This document shows positions 17,776 through 27,112 of a stretch of 64,000 bases of DNA, one piece after another. The position numbers and the translations under genes were made by a program. Position 1 is the first letter of the stretch. Each line of letters opens with the position of its first letter. Source of the DNA: Chloroflexota bacterium. GTDB lineage: Bacteria > Chloroflexota > Anaerolineae > JAAYZQ01. Below the pieces are notes generated by a model. It saw only the letters and a program-made list of their open reading frames with translations, did no database searches and had not been told where the DNA came from. The stretch lies in assembly GCA_018606645.1 (NCBI GenBank), contig JAGVRI010000017.1:29263-93262 (forward strand). The letters run 5' to 3'.

Positions 17776-18948
17776 TTAGCGCCTTTTCCTCCACCGGGCC
17801 TTTTGCTTCTGCTGGGCTTTTCGCGAAAATTCGGGGAGAGGCAATCCGTGGGAAGCCATGGCGCGCCCGATCATGGCCTCCAGGGCCTCCCGTTCCTCGC
17901 CCAGGATCACGGCTTGCTCATCGGCGCGGGTCAGGACATAGGGATATCCGTTGTTGATCCGACATTGGTCGTAGATGGCGGCGTGCACGAGGTCCAGCCA
18001 TTCGGCATGATGCGCCACCCAGACTGGCACTTCGACGCGGGCCAGATCGGCGCCGGTGTTCAGGTAAAAGAAATAGATGGTGTGTCCGTGAGCCTGAAAG
18101 TCCTCGTTGGCGGCCGTGCCCCGCACAAAAAGGGCGGAACGCTCTCCCGGTTGCAGAAAGCGAAACAGGGCGCGATCGGTCACGTTCCGGACTTTGGCCT
18201 CCAGGGGGCGGCCAATGCCGGAGGGCGCTTCCAATAGGCGGTGCGCCACATTCAGTAAGGCGATTACCTCGGCACTGAATGGACGGCTGACAAATCCGGC
18301 GATGGGAAGACCTCCTGAGCGCAGGCGGCGGAGGCACGTCAGGTAATCGTGCAGGATGCGCGCCTGTCGCTCCTGGGGTACGTTTGTCCGCTGAAGCCAG
18401 ATCAATAACGGCCCGTCCATCAGGGCGATGCAGGGGACATCGCCGTCTGACACCGAGAGGGCGAGGTCGGTCAGCACCTGGATCTCGGCCAGGGTCCGTT
18501 CGGCGCTCACCAGGTCGCCAGAAACCAGTTCTCCCCCGGGGAATACCTGATCGTCGGTGTAGAACAGCCGTGGGTTCGTGGCGACTTCGGGGGCCCGCTG
18601 GCTGCCGTGACGGAAGACAATCGTGCCAATGTTGATGACATAATAGAGGGCGATACCATGCCGATCGGGGTAGATCTGCGATCCGTCGGCGGCCACGAGG
18701 GTGATGCGTTCGGGCATGGTCGGGGCAGGACGGGCCATATCCAGCGGTTCGTCGCCTGGGCTGGCGCATCGCACGCGCCGTCCCTCCTCGGAGGTGGCTA
18801 TCTGGCGCAGTTCTTCCTGTCGGTGGGCAAAGTGGCGCAGCCAGTCACGGGCGGTGGGCGAGAGCGTACGTTCCTGCCGGGCTCTGGCGGCCAGCTCCTG
18901 GCCCATCTCGTGGATCTGACCGATCACTTTGCTCAGTTCTAACGCCAT
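17776..18948 (-). CDS. nurA: NurA-type nuclease
   Basis: 390 residues. The NurA catalytic segments are visible: ITLVAADGSQIYPDRHG with the first metal Asp, an acidic stretch CIALMDGPLLIW, and the C-terminal YPYVLTRADEQAVIL. NurA is a manganese-dependent 5'-3' exonuclease that works with HerA in DNA end processing. GGGGGAGAG sits directly before the ATG at 18948. It is the first gene of the nurA / HAS-like / herA / thyX unit. The very basic C terminus (RKAQQKQKARWRKRR) is probably DNA-binding or disordered. Confidence 0.88.
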   Translation of the reverse strand: MALELSKVIGQIHEMGQELAARARQERTLSPTARDWLRHFAHRQEELRQIATSEEGRRVRCASPGDEPLDMARPAPTMPERITLVAADGSQIYPDRHGIALYYVINIGTIVFRHGSQRAPEVATNPRLFYTDDQVFPGGELVSGDLVSAERTLAEIQVLTDLALSVSDGDVPCIALMDGPLLIWLQRTNVPQERQARILHDYLTCLRRLRSGGLPIAGFVSRPFSAEVIALLNVAHRLLEAPSGIGRPLEAKVRNVTDRALFRFLQPGERSALFVRGTAANEDFQAHGHTIYFFYLNTGADLARVEVPVWVAHHAEWLDLVHAAIYDQCRINNGYPYVLTRADEQAVILGEEREALEAMIGRAMASHGLPLPEFSRKAQQKQKARWRKRR

Positions 18949-18965
18949 TCTCTCCCCCGGCATCT

Positions 18966-18994
18966 ATTATACCTCAACGGCGGATAGATGACAA
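18966..18994 (-). promoter_or_regulatory. Promoter of the nurA-herA-thyX operon
   Basis: Minus strand TTGTCA (18989-18994) and consensus TATAAT (18966-18971), 17-base spacer. The start point would fall about 10 bases before the nurA ATG, giving an unusually short leader that still includes GGGGGAGAG. Confidence 0.6.
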
Positions 18995-19037
18995 ACGAGC
19001 AGACAGCTTCCCATCTCGCCAAAATCCCGTTTCGACT

Positions 19038-19066
19038 TTGCCAGACCGGTCTGGTTGTGGTAGACT
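19038..19066 (+). promoter_or_regulatory. xpt-guaA promoter with internal 14-bp palindrome
   Basis: TTGCCA (19038-19043) and TAGACT (19061-19066), 17-base spacer. The perfect palindrome CCAGACCGGTCTGG (19041-19054) overlaps the -35 and the spacer, where a bound repressor would block RNA polymerase. Confidence 0.5.
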
Positions 19067-19098
19067 AGGCCTCAAGTTCCCCTGTGGAGGAGAAAACG

Positions 19099-19671
19099 AT
19101 GCAAGCGCTGAAGGAGCGAATTCTGAAGGAGGGACGGAACCTGGGCCACGGGATCCTGAAGGTGGACAGTTTCATTAACCACCAGGTGGACCCGCTTCTG
19201 ATGCTCGAAGCCGGGAAACTGTTGGCCGAACGTTTCAAAGATGCGGGAGCCACCAAGGTGCTGACCGCCGAAATCTCCGGTATCGCCCCGGCGTTAACGA
19301 CTGCCCTCGCTCTGGGCATCCCTCTCGTCTACGCCCGCAAGACCAAGCCGGTGACCATGACCGAGCCGGTCTATGTCGAGGCAGCGCCATCCCATACGAA
19401 AGGCACTTCGATTTTTCTGATGTGTTCGCCCGAGTTCCTGGGCCCTGGCGAACGGATCTTGATCATTGATGACTTTTTGGCCAGCGGTCGGACGATCAGC
19501 GCCCTGGTGAGGATGGTCCGTCACGCCGGGGCAGAACTGGTCGGGATCGGAGCCCTCATCGAGAAGGCGTTCGAGGGGGGGCGCAAGGAACTGGAGCCGT
19601 TGGGGGTGCCCCTCCACGCCCTGGTGATTATTACCGACATGTCGAACGGCCAGTTCACCTTTGCCGAGTGA
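19099..19671 (+). CDS. xpt: Xanthine phosphoribosyltransferase
   Basis: 190 residues, the usual Xpt length. The PRPP-binding motif is [13 protein letters not shown], preceded by the typical N terminus [20 protein letters not shown] and [11 protein letters not shown]. The enzyme converts xanthine and PRPP to XMP in purine salvage. GGAGGAG before ATG 19099 fixes the start. The stop overlaps the GTG start of guaA, so xpt makes XMP and GuaA aminates it to GMP: a two-step salvage operon. No purine riboswitch was recognised in the short leader; a palindrome in the promoter may instead be the control site. Confidence 0.93.
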   Translation: MQALKERILKEGRNLGHGILKVDSFINHQVDPLLMLEAGKLLAERFKDAGATKVLTAEISGIAPALTTALALGIPLVYARKTKPVTMTEPVYVEAAPSHTKGTSIFLMCSPEFLGPGERILIIDDFLASGRTISALVRMVRHAGAELVGIGALIEKAFEGGRKELEPLGVPLHALVIITDMSNGQFTFAE

Positions 19672-21302
19672 AGATGCCCATGTCCATGACCTGTCAGGAC
19701 CGTAGCCCTCCGCCGTCGGAAGAAGAGGCGGTGGCCATCCTCGATTTCGGCTCTCAATATAGCCAGCTCATCGCCCGACGCGTACGCGAAGCGCACGTCT
19801 ATTGTGAACTCTATCGCTATGATGCCCCTGCCGAAGAGGTGCTTCGCCTGCGCCCGCGTGGTTTTATCCTGAGCGGTGGACCGAGCAGCGTCTATGAACC
19901 CGGCGCTCCGCGCCTGCCCGAGTATGTGTTGAACAGCGGAGCGCCGGTGCTGGGGATTTGCTACGGGATGCAATTGCTGGCCCACCACCTGGGAGGCCGG
20001 GTATCGGTGGCCCAGCGGCGGGAATACGGACCGGCTCAACTGACGGTGACCGATGCGGCCTGTCCTCTCTTTGCCGGTCTGGTCCCGCCGGGCGACGCTT
20101 CGGCGCCAGGTCCGTCGCTGACGGTATGGATGAGTCACGGCGATCGCATCGAGGCGCTGCCTCCGGGATTTGTGGCCATCGCTCACACCGAGAACTCGCC
20201 GGTGGCGGTCATGGCCGATGTCAATCGCCGCCTGTACGGCCTCCAGTTCCACCCGGAGGTGATCCACACTCCTCGTGGGGCGGAGATCATCCGCAACTTT
20301 CTCTATCGGGTGTGTGGGCTGCATGGCACCTGGACCCCGTCGCACTTTGTCGTCGAGGCGGTGGAAGCGATCCGTCGGCAGGTGAAGCGGGGAAAGGTCC
20401 TGTGCGCCCTGTCCGGAGGGGTGGATTCGGCGGTGACGGCCACGCTGGTCCATCGCGCGGTCGGCGACCAGCTCACCTGCGTCTTTGTGGACCACGGCCT
20501 GTTGCGTCTGGGGGAGGCGCAGCAGGTGGTGCGTACGTTTGAACAGGGGCTGAGGATGCGCCTGGTGGTCGTCGAAGCGGCGCAAGAGTTCCTGACCGCT
20601 CTGGCAGGGATCACCGACCCGGAGGATAAGCGGCGGATCATCGGCGAAAAGTTTGCGCGCATTTTCGAGCGTGAGGCCCGGCGGCTGGGTCATTTTGATT
20701 TCCTGGCGCAAGGGACCATTTACCCCGATGTGATCGAGAGCGCCGGAGCGGGAAGACCCGGAGCCCAGCGCATCAAGACGCACCACAACGTCGGCGGGTT
20801 GCCGGACGATATGGAGCTGGAACTGATCGAACCGTTGCGTTTCTTGTTCAAGGATGAGGTCAGGGCCGTCGGCCGTGAACTGGGGTTGCCCAGGGAACTG
20901 CTGGAGCGACAGCCATTCCCCGGACCGGGGCTGGCGGTGCGTATCCTGGGGGAGGTAACCTGGGAACGGCTCGAGACGTTGCGCGCCGCCGATGCCATCT
21001 TTACCCAGGAACTGGAGGCAGCCGGCCTGCTCCGCCAGGAGGAGAGCCGGGGGACCGCCCAGTCGTTCGCCGTGTTGTTGCCGGTGCGGAGTGTGGGGGT
21101 CATGGGCGATGGTCGCACCTATGCCCATGTCGTGGCCTTGCGGGCGGTCACGACGGACGATTTCATGACGGCCGACTGGGCGCGCCTGCCCTACGAATTG
21201 CTGGCCCGCGTCAGCAACCGGATCGTCAATGAGGTGCCGGGCGTCAATCGCGTGGTCTATGACATTTCGAGCAAGCCCCCGGCGACGATTGAGTGGGAGT
21301 AA
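19668..21302 (+). CDS. guaA: GMP synthase (glutamine-hydrolysing)
   Basis: 544 residues. The N-terminal class I glutamine amidotransferase has the nucleophile in [17 protein letters not shown] and the His/Glu pair in LQFHPEVIH. The ATP-pyrophosphatase domain has [20 protein letters not shown], and the C-terminal dimerisation domain ends PATIEWE, as in the family. It converts XMP to GMP. The GTG at 19668 overlaps the xpt stop; ATGs at 19674 or 19680 are alternatives. Downstream hyuA begins within 10 bases, so the transcript may continue. Confidence 0.96.
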   Translation: MKMPMSMTCQDRSPPPSEEEAVAILDFGSQYSQLIARRVREAHVYCELYRYDAPAEEVLRLRPRGFILSGGPSSVYEPGAPRLPEYVLNSGAPVLGICYGMQLLAHHLGGRVSVAQRREYGPAQLTVTDAACPLFAGLVPPGDASAPGPSLTVWMSHGDRIEALPPGFVAIAHTENSPVAVMADVNRRLYGLQFHPEVIHTPRGAEIIRNFLYRVCGLHGTWTPSHFVVEAVEAIRRQVKRGKVLCALSGGVDSAVTATLVHRAVGDQLTCVFVDHGLLRLGEAQQVVRTFEQGLRMRLVVVEAAQEFLTALAGITDPEDKRRIIGEKFARIFEREARRLGHFDFLAQGTIYPDVIESAGAGRPGAQRIKTHHNVGGLPDDMELELIEPLRFLFKDEVRAVGRELGLPRELLERQPFPGPGLAVRILGEVTWERLETLRAADAIFTQELEAAGLLRQEESRGTAQSFAVLLPVRSVGVMGDGRTYAHVVALRAVTTDDFMTADWARLPYELLARVSNRIVNEVPGVNRVVYDISSKPPATIEWE

Positions 21303-21311
21303 CCCCGGGTG

Positions 21312-23354
21312 ATGATCCTCGGCGTGGACGTGGGCGGCACCTTTACCGACCTGGTGCTGCTCGATCCCCATGGACAGATTCGCGTCCACAAGTTACCGAC
21401 CTCCGTCCATGACCCATCGGTGGCGATCTGGCAAGGGATCGCCGATCTCGGAGCCGATCCCCGGGCGGTGGTCGTGCATGGCACGACGGTGGCGACCAAT
21501 GCCCTGTTGGAACGGCGGGGAGCCCGCACGGCGTTAATTACCACCGCCGGCTTTCGTGACGTGTTGGAGATTGGCCGCCAGACTCGTTCTGAACTCTATG
21601 CACTGTATCCTACCCGGCCAGTTCCCCTGGTTCCGGCTCCGTGGCGCTTTGAGGTGCCGGAGCGGATGGACCGCAACGGCATGGTTCTGACACCCCTGGA
21701 CCTTCAGGAGACGGATGCGATCGTCAGCCGCCTGATGGAGGAGCAGATCGAGTCGGTTGCCGTGTGTTTCCTTTTTTCCTTCCTGAACCCGACGCATGAA
21801 CGTCAGGTGCGGGAGCGAATTGTCCAGCCGCGCGGCTCATCGGCGCCGTTTGTTTCCCTGTCCTGTGAGGTGCTGCCGGAGTATCGGGAATACGAGCGTA
21901 CCTCGACGACGGTGATCAATGCGTACGTGGCCCCATTGATCAGTCGCTACCTGACCAATCTGGAGGAGAAACTGGGGGAGCGGCGGCTGCGGGTGATGCA
22001 GTCCAACGGCGGCACGATCTCCGCCGAGGCGGCCCGGACTCACGCGGCCCAGACGGTGCTCTCGGGACCGGCCGGAGGGGTGATGGGAGCCTTTGCCGTG
22101 GCGCGCATGGCCGGCCTGGACCAGTGCATCACCCTGGACATGGGGGGCACCAGCACCGACGTATCCCTCTGCCCGGGTCGGGTCCAGGAGACGGCGGAGG
22201 GGATGATTACCGGCTTGCCGCTGCGCCTGCCGATGATTGACATTCACACCATTGGAGCTGGTGGAGGCTCGATCGCTCGACTGGATGCGGGTGGGGCGCT
22301 GCGCGTCGGCCCGCAAAGCGCGGGCGCTGACCCCGGTCCGGTATGTTACGGAAATGCTCGGGCGCAGGAGATCACGGTCACCGATGCGAATCTCGTGCTG
22401 GGGCGTCTGGATGCGGATCATTTTCTCGGCGGGCGAATGAAGCTGGATGTGGAACGAACGCGAGCCTATATGGAGGAGCTGGCCCGTCGTCTAAACCTGC
22501 CGCTGGCCACCGCCGCCTGGGGGGTGATCCGCGTGGTCAACTCGAACATGGAGCGGGCCATCCGCACCATCTCGGTCGAACGCGGGTACGATCCACGGCG
22601 CTTTACGCTGGTGGCCTTTGGCGGCGCGGGACCCCTTCATGCCTGTGAACTGGCGGCGGCGTTGCGTATCCCCCGGGTGCTGGTGCCGCTCCATCCGGGG
22701 GTCTTGTCCGCTCTGGGCATGGTCCTGGCCGATGCGATGAAAGATTATTCCCAGACGGTGATGTTGCCGGCCGGACAGGTGAGCGCCGAAGCGCTGCAGG
22801 GTCTCTTTCACGCGCTCCAGGAACGGGCTCGCGCCGATCTGCATGCGGAGGGGTTTGACGACACGCAGATCATGTTTCAACCGGCCCTGGATATGCGGTA
22901 CGTCGGCCAATCGTACGAGCTCACCATCCCCCTGGTCCCACAGGCCGGGGCGGCGGCCGGGCCATCGGCGCCTGGGATCCAGGAATGGGTACGGGCCTTC
23001 CATGAGGCCCATCGCCAGCGCTTTTCCCATGCCGACGAAACCGAACCGGTCGAGATTGTGAACCTCCGGCTCAAGGCGACCGGACAGAGCCCCAAGCCTC
23101 GCTTTCTTTATGAAGAGCCGCGCGACCTGGACCCGCGAGCGGCGGTCATTGGCCAAAAAGCGGTGTACTTTGCGCCAGACTCGCTCGTTCCGCGGCCCCT
23201 CCCGACCACGCTGTACGAGCGGCAGCGACTGGCACCGGGGCATCGGCTCCTGGGGCCGGCTCTGGTCGTTCAACTCGATGCCACCACCCTGATTCCTCCC
23301 GACTGGGCAGCGCGTGTGGATGGATGGAGGAACCTGATCATTGAACCCTGTTGA
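21312..23354 (+). CDS. hyuA: Hydantoinase/oxoprolinase A-subunit family protein
   Basis: About 680 residues. The actin-like ATPase fold is visible in MILGVDVGGTFTDLVLLD, VVVHGTTVATNALLERRG, VLSGPAGGVMGAF and TLDMGGTSTDVSL, then GAGGGSIARLDAGG. HyuA-type subunits use ATP to open a lactam or hydantoin ring (N-methylhydantoin or 5-oxoproline), or act in acetone/acetophenone carboxylation. It overlaps hyuB by 14 bases, and both follow the purine salvage genes, so a role in degradation of a cyclic ureide or lactam is plausible. The substrate cannot be read from the sequence. Confidence 0.88.
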   Translation: MILGVDVGGTFTDLVLLDPHGQIRVHKLPTSVHDPSVAIWQGIADLGADPRAVVVHGTTVATNALLERRGARTALITTAGFRDVLEIGRQTRSELYALYPTRPVPLVPAPWRFEVPERMDRNGMVLTPLDLQETDAIVSRLMEEQIESVAVCFLFSFLNPTHERQVRERIVQPRGSSAPFVSLSCEVLPEYREYERTSTTVINAYVAPLISRYLTNLEEKLGERRLRVMQSNGGTISAEAARTHAAQTVLSGPAGGVMGAFAVARMAGLDQCITLDMGGTSTDVSLCPGRVQETAEGMITGLPLRLPMIDIHTIGAGGGSIARLDAGGALRVGPQSAGADPGPVCYGNARAQEITVTDANLVLGRLDADHFLGGRMKLDVERTRAYMEELARRLNLPLATAAWGVIRVVNSNMERAIRTISVERGYDPRRFTLVAFGGAGPLHACELAAALRIPRVLVPLHPGVLSALGMVLADAMKDYSQTVMLPAGQVSAEALQGLFHALQERARADLHAEGFDDTQIMFQPALDMRYVGQSYELTIPLVPQAGAAAGPSAPGIQEWVRAFHEAHRQRFSHADETEPVEIVNLRLKATGQSPKPRFLYEEPRDLDPRAAVIGQKAVYFAPDSLVPRPLPTTLYERQRLAPGHRLLGPALVVQLDATTLIPPDWAARVDGWRNLIIEPC

Positions 23355-24975
23355 TCCGATCGCCCTGGAGATTTTCAAGAACCTGTTTATCTCGGTCGCC
23401 GAAGAAATGGGCGTGACCCTGGGGCGCACCGCCTACAGTCCCAATATCAAGGAGCGGCGCGATTTCTCGTGCGCCTGCTTCCTGGCCGATGGGCGGATGA
23501 TCGCCCAGGCAGCGCATATCCCCGTACATCTCGGCGCGATGCCGGCGTCGGTCCGGGCCGCCCTGGAGTCGTTTTCGCAGTGGAGGCCGGGGGACCTGGT
23601 GGTGCTCAACGACCCGTATCTGGGCGGTACCCATTTGCCGGATATCACCATGGTCTCGCCGGTCTTGGTCGAGGGGAGAGAAGACCCTCCGTTTTTTGTC
23701 GCCAGCCGCGCCCATCACGCCGACGTGGGCGGTATGTCGCCCGGCTCCATGCCCCTCGCCACCGAGATCTACCAGGAAGGGTTGATCATCCCACCGATCA
23801 AGTTGATCGAGGCGGGGCGGCTGAACCAGGCGGTATTTGACCTGATCCTGCGCAATGTCCGCACCCCAGCCGAGAGACGCGGGGACCTGGCCGCGCAAAT
23901 GGCGGCGCACCGGGTGGGGGAGCATCGCCTTCAGGAGATTGTCGCTCATTATGGCCTGGACCAGGTGCTCCGGTTTGCCGGTTGGTTGCTGGCCTATGCG
24001 GAGCGGATGACCCGTCTCGCTGTCGAGCGCATTCCGGATGGCGTGTACCGCTTCCGGGACGAGCTGGATGATGACGGCTTCTCGGCGGCGGGAGCAGGGT
24101 GGTCCGGCCGGCCGGAGAGTAGCGTTGGGTCGTCTGCTCCGGTGATCCAGGCGACGATCACCGTCCAGGGCGACCAGATGACGGTGGATTTTACCGGTTC
24201 CAGCCCGGCGGTCATCGGGCCGTTGAACGCCGTTCGAGCGATTACCGAGTCGGCCACCTGGTATGTGATCCGGTGTCTGGCCGGTCCGGATGTACCGGTC
24301 AATAGCGGGACTTTTGCGCCGGTGACCGTGGTCGTGCCCAGGGGGAGCTTGCTGGATGCCGATCCCCCTCATGCGGTGGCGGCCGGCAATGTCGAGACCT
24401 CACAACGGATTGTGGACGTGGTCCTGGGGGCTTTGGCCCAGGCCCTGCCCGACCTGATTCCTGCGGCCAGCCAGGGGACGATGAACAACCTGACCATCGG
24501 CGGCACCGATCCGGAGCGGGGCACACCCTTTGCCTACTATGAGACCATTGGCGGTGGGACCGGGGCCGGCCCAGCGGGACCGGGACTGGGCGGCGTTCAC
24601 GTGCACATGACCAATACGATGAACACCCCGATCGAGGCCCTGGAATATGCCTATCCCGTGCGGGTGCGACGCTATGAACTGCGGCGCGGTTCTGGGGGAG
24701 GCGGTCGGTATCGCGGAGGGGACGGGGTCATCCGCGAGATCGAGTTTCTGTGTCCGGCCACGGTGACTCTGCTCACCGAACGGCGGCGAACCGCCCCGTA
24801 TGGGCTTCAGGGGGGAGAGCCGGGGGCGCCGGGTCGAAATCTTCTCATCCGTCAGGGGAAGGCCAGCGACCTCCCAGGAAAGGTGCAGATCCGGGTGGAA
24901 CCGGGCGATATCCTGAGTGTGCACACACCGGGCGGAGGCGGCTGGGGTAGTCCCTCCGACCACACCGAGAACTGA
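23341..24975 (+). CDS. hyuB: Hydantoinase B/oxoprolinase family protein
   Basis: 544 residues. Signatures are [50 protein letters not shown] and a C-terminal glycine-rich segment ending in HTPGGGGWG. It is the partner of the HyuA subunit. The start is TTG 23341, inside the end of hyuA, with GGAGGAACC at a good distance; this overlap indicates translational coupling. The pair should form an ATP-dependent ring-opening enzyme. Length is normal and no defect is seen. Confidence 0.9.
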   Translation: MNPVDPIALEIFKNLFISVAEEMGVTLGRTAYSPNIKERRDFSCACFLADGRMIAQAAHIPVHLGAMPASVRAALESFSQWRPGDLVVLNDPYLGGTHLPDITMVSPVLVEGREDPPFFVASRAHHADVGGMSPGSMPLATEIYQEGLIIPPIKLIEAGRLNQAVFDLILRNVRTPAERRGDLAAQMAAHRVGEHRLQEIVAHYGLDQVLRFAGWLLAYAERMTRLAVERIPDGVYRFRDELDDDGFSAAGAGWSGRPESSVGSSAPVIQATITVQGDQMTVDFTGSSPAVIGPLNAVRAITESATWYVIRCLAGPDVPVNSGTFAPVTVVVPRGSLLDADPPHAVAAGNVETSQRIVDVVLGALAQALPDLIPAASQGTMNNLTIGGTDPERGTPFAYYETIGGGTGAGPAGPGLGGVHVHMTNTMNTPIEALEYAYPVRVRRYELRRGSGGGGRYRGGDGVIREIEFLCPATVTLLTERRRTAPYGLQGGEPGAPGRNLLIRQGKASDLPGKVQIRVEPGDILSVHTPGGGGWGSPSDHTEN

Positions 24976-25147
24976 CCTCGTTGTTAAAATCATGCAAAAA
25001 AGGTTGGGAGGGCATCCTTCGCCCTTCCAGCTTCCTGGACTCCATTGAAATCATCAATAATCGCGGTAAATAGGTCGGGGGGCACCCTTTCCTGGCCCAG
25101 AGACTACCGTTTCTGCTCCCGAATTTTCCAGATTTTCGTGATAAAAT

Positions 25148-25176
25148 TTGACACAATGTGCAGGCTGTAGTATTAC
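25148..25176 (+). promoter_or_regulatory. Promoter of the SufB-N-like/sufS unit
   Basis: TTGACA (25148-25153) and TATTAC (25171-25176), 17-base spacer. The rest of the gap 24976-25209 holds only a short GGAGGGC/GCCCTTCC hairpin and no gene. Confidence 0.5.
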
Positions 25177-25209
25177 TGTCATGAATGGAAAAGACAATGG
25201 ACTATCCCT

Positions 25210-25665
25210 GTGTACAAGGGGGCCAGGGGAGTCAAGAGCCATGTGGTGTGCGATGCGCTCATCCGCGACGAATTCTCGCGCTCTGACACCTACCCGGTTT
25301 GGAAACAGGGGGAGACAGAGGTAAAATATCATATCCGTGGATTTTCCCAGGCAACGATGGAGGCTCTTTCAGCCCTGCAACGGGAACCTGACTGGATGTG
25401 GGACAGGCGCTATCAGGCCTGGTGCGACTATCAGGAGAGGGAACCTCCGCTTTGGCGACGGACGGACCTGAGCAAGCTCCGCTGGGAGGAACTGAGCCCG
25501 TATGCGCCGCCTCAGGCGTTGGATGCCATTCAACTCCTGGTGGAGGGGTTCTTTCAACCGTCTCTGGACCGCCTCCCTGACAACCTGGGCGGGCTCAGGG
25601 AGCGATTAGGGGAAGCCATTTCGGCCAAACTGCGTGGCCGGGATGGACGGTCATCCGGTGGTTAG
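25210..25665 (+). CDS. Small protein resembling the SufB N-terminal region
   Basis: 151 residues with the GTG start at 25210. The central part, GFSQATMEALSALQREPDWM then RRYQAWCDYQ and WRRTDLSKLRWEEL, follows the conserved N-terminal pattern of SufB/SufD scaffold proteins (ISALKxEPEWM, then RLKA, then PTW). The beta-helix core that makes up most of SufB is absent. The C-terminal 50 residues are helical and unknown. It lies 36 bases before sufS. It may be a SufS/SufBCD accessory protein. The start is uncertain: an ATG at 25357 would keep most of the SufB-like part. Confidence 0.6.
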   Translation: MYKGARGVKSHVVCDALIRDEFSRSDTYPVWKQGETEVKYHIRGFSQATMEALSALQREPDWMWDRRYQAWCDYQEREPPLWRRTDLSKLRWEELSPYAPPQALDAIQLLVEGFFQPSLDRLPDNLGGLRERLGEAISAKLRGRDGRSSGG

Positions 25666-25701
25666 GGGCAGAGGCCGACGATCTTTGAGGAGATGGGAGC
25701 C

Positions 25702-26952
25702 ATGTTGGATGTCGATCGAATTCGTGCCGATTTTCCGATCTTGAAGCGCCAGGTTCATGGCAAACCGTTGGTCTACCTGGACAACGCGGCCACTTCGCAG
25801 AAGCCGGAGGTGGTGATCCAGGCCTTGACCGATTACTACCGGCAGTACAATGCCAATATCCATCGGGGCGTCCATACGCTGGCGGAAGAAGCCACGGCGG
25901 CCTATGAGAACGCCCGGCGCAAGGTGGGGCGTTTCATCAACGCCTATAGCCCTCGTGAAGTGGTCTTTGTCCGGAACACGACCGAGGCCATCAATATGGT
26001 TGCTCTCACCTGGGGACGGGCTCATGTTCGGGAAGGCGATGTGATCGTGCTCAGTGTGATGGAACATCACTCCAATCTGGTGCCATGGCAATTGCTGGCG
26101 CAGAGCGCGGGAGCCCAGTTAGAGTTTGTGGAGCTCGATCCTCAGGGGCATCTGGACCTGGAACACCTGAGGCGCCTGTTGGACACCCATGGGGAACGGG
26201 TCAAACTCGTGGCGATGAGCGGGATGTCGAACGTTCTGGGGACGATCAACCCCGTGGCCGAGATCGCGGCGTTGGCCCATGCGGTGGGGGCGCTGTTCCT
26301 GGTGGACAGCGCTCAAAGCGTGCCTCATCTGCCGGTGGATGTGCAGGCCATCGGCTGTGACTTTTTGGCGTTCTCTGGCCACAAGATGCTCGGGCCAACG
26401 GGCATTGGCGTGCTCTGGGCGCGAAAGGAGGTCCTGCAGGCCATGCCCCCGTTCATGGGCGGTGGGGAAATGATCAAACGGGTTCGGCTGCGCGAGAGCG
26501 AGTGGAACGACATCCCTCACAAGTTCGAGGCCGGCACCCCCAATGTGGCCCACGGGATTGGGTTGGGGGTAGCGGTGGATTATTTGACCGGGATCGGGAT
26601 GGAGAACGTCAAGGCGCACGAACAATCGCTGGCCGGCTATGCTCTGGAGCGTCTGGCGGCGGTGCCGAACCTGCATATCTACGGGCCGCCCTGCCCTGAC
26701 CGGGGAGGGGTAATTACCTTTAACCTGATGCGGGGAGGGGAGCTTCTCATTCACCCTCATGACCTGGCAAGCATTCTCGACCAGGAAGGGATCGCCATCC
26801 GGGCCGGCCATCACTGTGCGGAGCCGTTGATGGACTATTACGGCGTGCCGGCGACTGCCCGGGCGAGCTTTTACATCTATAACACGGAAGAAGAAGTGGA
26901 CCGGCTTGCCGAGGCGCTGCTCAGGGCCCAGGACCTGTTTGGAATCAGCTAG
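25702..26952 (+). CDS. sufS: SufS-type cysteine desulfurase
   Basis: 416 residues. PLP enzyme of the group II desulfurases: YLDNAATSQKPEVVIQAL, NIHRGVHTLAEEATAAYE, HHSNLVPWQ, the PLP lysine in FSGHKMLGPTGIGVLW, and the catalytic cysteine in RAGHHCAEPLM. It takes sulfur from cysteine as a persulfide for Fe-S cluster assembly. GAGGAG precedes the ATG at 25702; the ATG at 25693 touches the ribosome site and is unlikely. No sufC/B/D or sufU follows, so the rest of the machinery must be elsewhere in the genome. Confidence 0.93.
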   Translation: MLDVDRIRADFPILKRQVHGKPLVYLDNAATSQKPEVVIQALTDYYRQYNANIHRGVHTLAEEATAAYENARRKVGRFINAYSPREVVFVRNTTEAINMVALTWGRAHVREGDVIVLSVMEHHSNLVPWQLLAQSAGAQLEFVELDPQGHLDLEHLRRLLDTHGERVKLVAMSGMSNVLGTINPVAEIAALAHAVGALFLVDSAQSVPHLPVDVQAIGCDFLAFSGHKMLGPTGIGVLWARKEVLQAMPPFMGGGEMIKRVRLRESEWNDIPHKFEAGTPNVAHGIGLGVAVDYLTGIGMENVKAHEQSLAGYALERLAAVPNLHIYGPPCPDRGGVITFNLMRGGELLIHPHDLASILDQEGIAIRAGHHCAEPLMDYYGVPATARASFYIYNTEEEVDRLAEALLRAQDLFGIS

Positions 26953-26974
26953 GAGCGGGAGCAGTATGAAAATA

Positions 26975-27108
26975 TCCAGGAGCGCCCGGCTGAAGCCTCG
27001 ACTTCCGGAGTGGAGCCTTTAGGCGGTGGAGCGGCTAAAGCCTCGACTCCCGGAGTGGAGCCTTCAGGCGGTGGACCGGCAGAAGCCTCGACTCCCGGAC
27101 GAGGGAAG
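26975..27108. repeat. Palindromic dispersed repeats between convergent genes
   Basis: CCGGCTGAAGCCTCGACTTC pairs with GGAGTGGAGCCTTTAGGCGG. A second copy follows, and a third half-unit is read before 27108. It lies between convergent sufS and the transketolase pair, where hairpins could end both transcripts. Confidence 0.75.
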
Positions 27109-27112
27109 TGGT

